Part shown: positions 5,629 through 6,829 of the stretch, in pieces | Numbering within the stretch: position 1 is the first letter of the stretch | How the letters are laid out: each line of letters opens with the position of its first letter | From: Treponema sp. UBA7590 | GTDB lineage: Bacteria; Spirochaetota; Spirochaetia; Treponematales; Treponemataceae | NCBI GenBank assembly: GCA_002478955.1 | Contig: DLKK01000086.1 | Location: 8,057 to 14,885, forward strand | Length of the DNA: 6,829 bases | Direction of reading: 5' to 3' | The notes under the pieces: generated by a model | Databases searched by the model: none | What the model saw: only the letters and a program-made list of their open reading frames with translations | What the model was told of the DNA's origin: nothing | Position numbers and translations under genes: made by a program

Positions 5629-6678
5629 ATGAAAAAAATTACTTCTATTATATCAGCAGTTTTGGTGGCAGTTTCGGTCGTGTTCGGGCTTGCCTCGTGC
5701 AAAAAAGAAGCGCCGGTAACAGTAATCGGCTACAGAACAGGAAGCCTTTGTGCGATTCCGATTCATATTGCGGTCTTGAACGGACTTTTTGAAAAGGAAT
5801 TTGCGGCAATCGGGCAAAAAGTTGAAACTCTTCATCAGTCAGGATTCAGCGGAACAACAGCGGAACTTGTAGGAGCTGGAAAAGTTCACGGCGGATTTGA
5901 GCTTATCGCATCCAATCTTCAGGCAATGGAGAACGGGCTTCCAATCGTATTTGCCACAGGCGTTCACACAGGATGCACAAGATATTTTGTCCGCCAGGAT
6001 TCAGGAATCAACAGCCCTGCGGACTTGCGCGGAAAGAAAGTCGGCGTTCTTAATCTTACAGATTCTTCTGTAATCAACTTAAAAAGAAAACTCGGCGACT
6101 ATGGCATAAAAGTTTCTCTTGCAGATTCAGAGGTTGAATTTACAACTTACGAGATGAGCGCGCTCGGTCTTGCGCTAAAAAATGAGCAGGTTGACGCGAT
6201 TGCGCTCCACGAGCCGATGGCTTCAAAAGTGGCAAACGAATTCGGCTTCAAACAGATTCTTGACACAGGAACAGATGAAAAATTCAAGGACGAATACTGC
6301 TGCCAGATTTTTGTTACAGAAGATTTTCTTGAAAAAAATCCAGAGGGCGTAAAAGCGTTTATCCGCGTAATCCAGAAGGCTTCGGCTTATGTTCAGGCAG
6401 TTCCTGAAGAAGCGGCAAGAATCCAGCTTGAAAACAATTTTACATCTGGAACAGTTGAAGGAAACGTGAAAATCCTAAAAACACTGAACTACACTTCCTC
6501 GTATGAAAAAGGCAAGCAGACTTTCGTTAATGCTGTCCACGAGTTAAAAGATTTGGGCGTATTAAAACCGACAACCGATGTTGAAGCGTTCATAAAACGC
6601 GGCTACGTGGACTTGAAAGGAATTCCGGAAGGCTACACATACGACCCGGCAACCAAGGAATTTACTGAAATCAAATAA
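5629..6678 (+). CDS. ABC transporter substrate-binding lipoprotein, SsuA/NMT1-like
   Basis: The start ATG 5629 has a strong SD (AAGGAGGA 5613-5620, 8-base spacing). The 349-residue product starts with a lipoprotein signal peptide: MKK, a hydrophobic stretch to about residue 20, and lipobox LASC with C24 as the lipidated residue. The mature part has the two-lobed binding-protein pattern of the NMT1/ThiY/SsuA group: GYRTGSLCAIPIHIAVLNGLFEKEF (about 34-58), a GTTAELVGAGKVHGGF turn (75-90), and NSPADLRGKKVGV (128-140), the classic start of lobe two. The mature protein contains C41, C116 and the adjacent pair C224-C225, more Cys than is usual for this group. These predicted ligand-facing loops could matter for binding, which is inference. 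Candidate ligands are sulfonates, other organosulfur compounds or pyrimidine-type precursors; the operon context favours a sulfur compound. Confidence 0.9.
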   Translation: MKKITSIISAVLVAVSVVFGLASCKKEAPVTVIGYRTGSLCAIPIHIAVLNGLFEKEFAAIGQKVETLHQSGFSGTTAELVGAGKVHGGFELIASNLQAMENGLPIVFATGVHTGCTRYFVRQDSGINSPADLRGKKVGVLNLTDSSVINLKRKLGDYGIKVSLADSEVEFTTYEMSALGLALKNEQVDAIALHEPMASKVANEFGFKQILDTGTDEKFKDEYCCQIFVTEDFLEKNPEGVKAFIRVIQKASAYVQAVPEEAARIQLENNFTSGTVEGNVKILKTLNYTSSYEKGKQTFVNAVHELKDLGVLKPTTDVEAFIKRGYVDLKGIPEGYTYDPATKEFTEIK

Positions 6679-6709
6679 AAAGGGTTGATTCTGAGTTTTT
6701 TTATTTTTT
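6673..6709 (+). terminator. Probable weak intrinsic terminator after the binding-protein gene
   Basis: AAATAAAAA (6673-6681), overlapping the stop codon, can pair with TTTTTATTT (6698-6706), and a T-rich run continues to 6709. The stem is all A-T with a 16-base loop, so it would be weak by itself. Position at the end of the gene set and the T-rich tail support a terminator, but a stronger hairpin lies further downstream at 6753-6801. Confidence 0.4.
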
Positions 6710-6752
6710 GTGAAAGAAATTGAATAAGCTACCATAAAAAGCGTGTCAATTC

Positions 6753-6801
6753 GCCATGCTGAGCGTACAAAGTATCAGACTAAGCTATCGCTCAGAATGG
6801 C
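6753..6801. repeat. Inverted repeat with 13-base arms, dispersed-element-like or terminator hairpin
   Basis: GCCATGCTGAGCG (6753-6765) pairs with CGCTCAGAATGGC (6789-6801) with a single mismatch and a 23-base loop. A pyrimidine-rich tract containing CTTTCTTTTTCTTCC follows near the window end, so it could back up termination. The CATGCTGAGCG...CGCTCAG pattern resembles widespread intergenic repeats of many bacterial genomes, which I infer from memory and cannot confirm here. No gene is visible from 6679 to the window end. Confidence 0.55.
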
Positions 6802-6829
6802 TCTGTTGCCGCTTTCTTTTTCTTCCCGC

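Noticed and set aside
5629..6678. Thiamine-precursor (ThiY) transporter reading of the ABC genes
   Set aside because: The binding-protein family allows it, but no TPP riboswitch or thiamine gene is seen, and the cysteine-related neighbours favour a sulfur compound. It remains a fallback rather than excluded.

Overview
The window reads like a chromosomal segment of a Treponema-like spirochaete. This is an inference from gene content, codon style, the spirochaete-type lipobox (LASC) and the hairpin-rich intergenic elements. The species cannot be fixed from the sequence alone. All convincing genes are on the + strand.

Layout: (1) 1-521 is the 3' end of a glycosyltransferase gene, visibly more AT-rich than the rest and probably a separate unit. 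(2) 522-1070 has no convincing gene. It holds small hairpins, three 24-bp tandem units plus a decayed fourth, and a 16-bp-armed inverted repeat at 987-1046 just before the next operon. (3) 1071-1148 is a short ORF, missed by size-limited gene calling, with a strong ribosome binding site and four consecutive Cys codons. It looks like a cysteine-sensing leader peptide. (4) 1149-1315 is a leader with two hairpins and a G-poor stretch. (5) 1316-2743 is a stand-alone LanC-like protein with seven toroid repeats and a CHG...CCG zinc-site signature. (6) 2758-3738 is a divergent cysteine-synthase-type PLP enzyme. (7) 3739-3863 is a gap holding a perfect 26-bp palindrome and a second hairpin. (8) 3864-4811, 4831-5607 and 5629-6678 are the permease, ATPase and lipoprotein binding component of an ABC importer of the SsuABC/TauABC/NMT1-like type. 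(9) 6679-6829 holds a probable weak terminator and a long inverted repeat.

How it may work together (inference): the order leader peptide, LanC-like, OAS-sulfhydrylase-like, ABC importer suggests one cysteine-controlled sulfur or thiol module. The importer would bring in a small, probably sulfur-containing compound. The PLP enzyme family works through an alpha-aminoacrylate (dehydroalanine-like) intermediate. The LanC family uses zinc to activate thiols for addition to dehydroamino acids. The two enzymes therefore have matching chemistry for making or breaking C-S bonds on a small molecule. No lanthipeptide precursor, dehydratase or peptide exporter is visible, so a classical lantibiotic cluster is unlikely. 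The poly-Cys leader is the strongest independent clue that the locus responds to cysteine supply.
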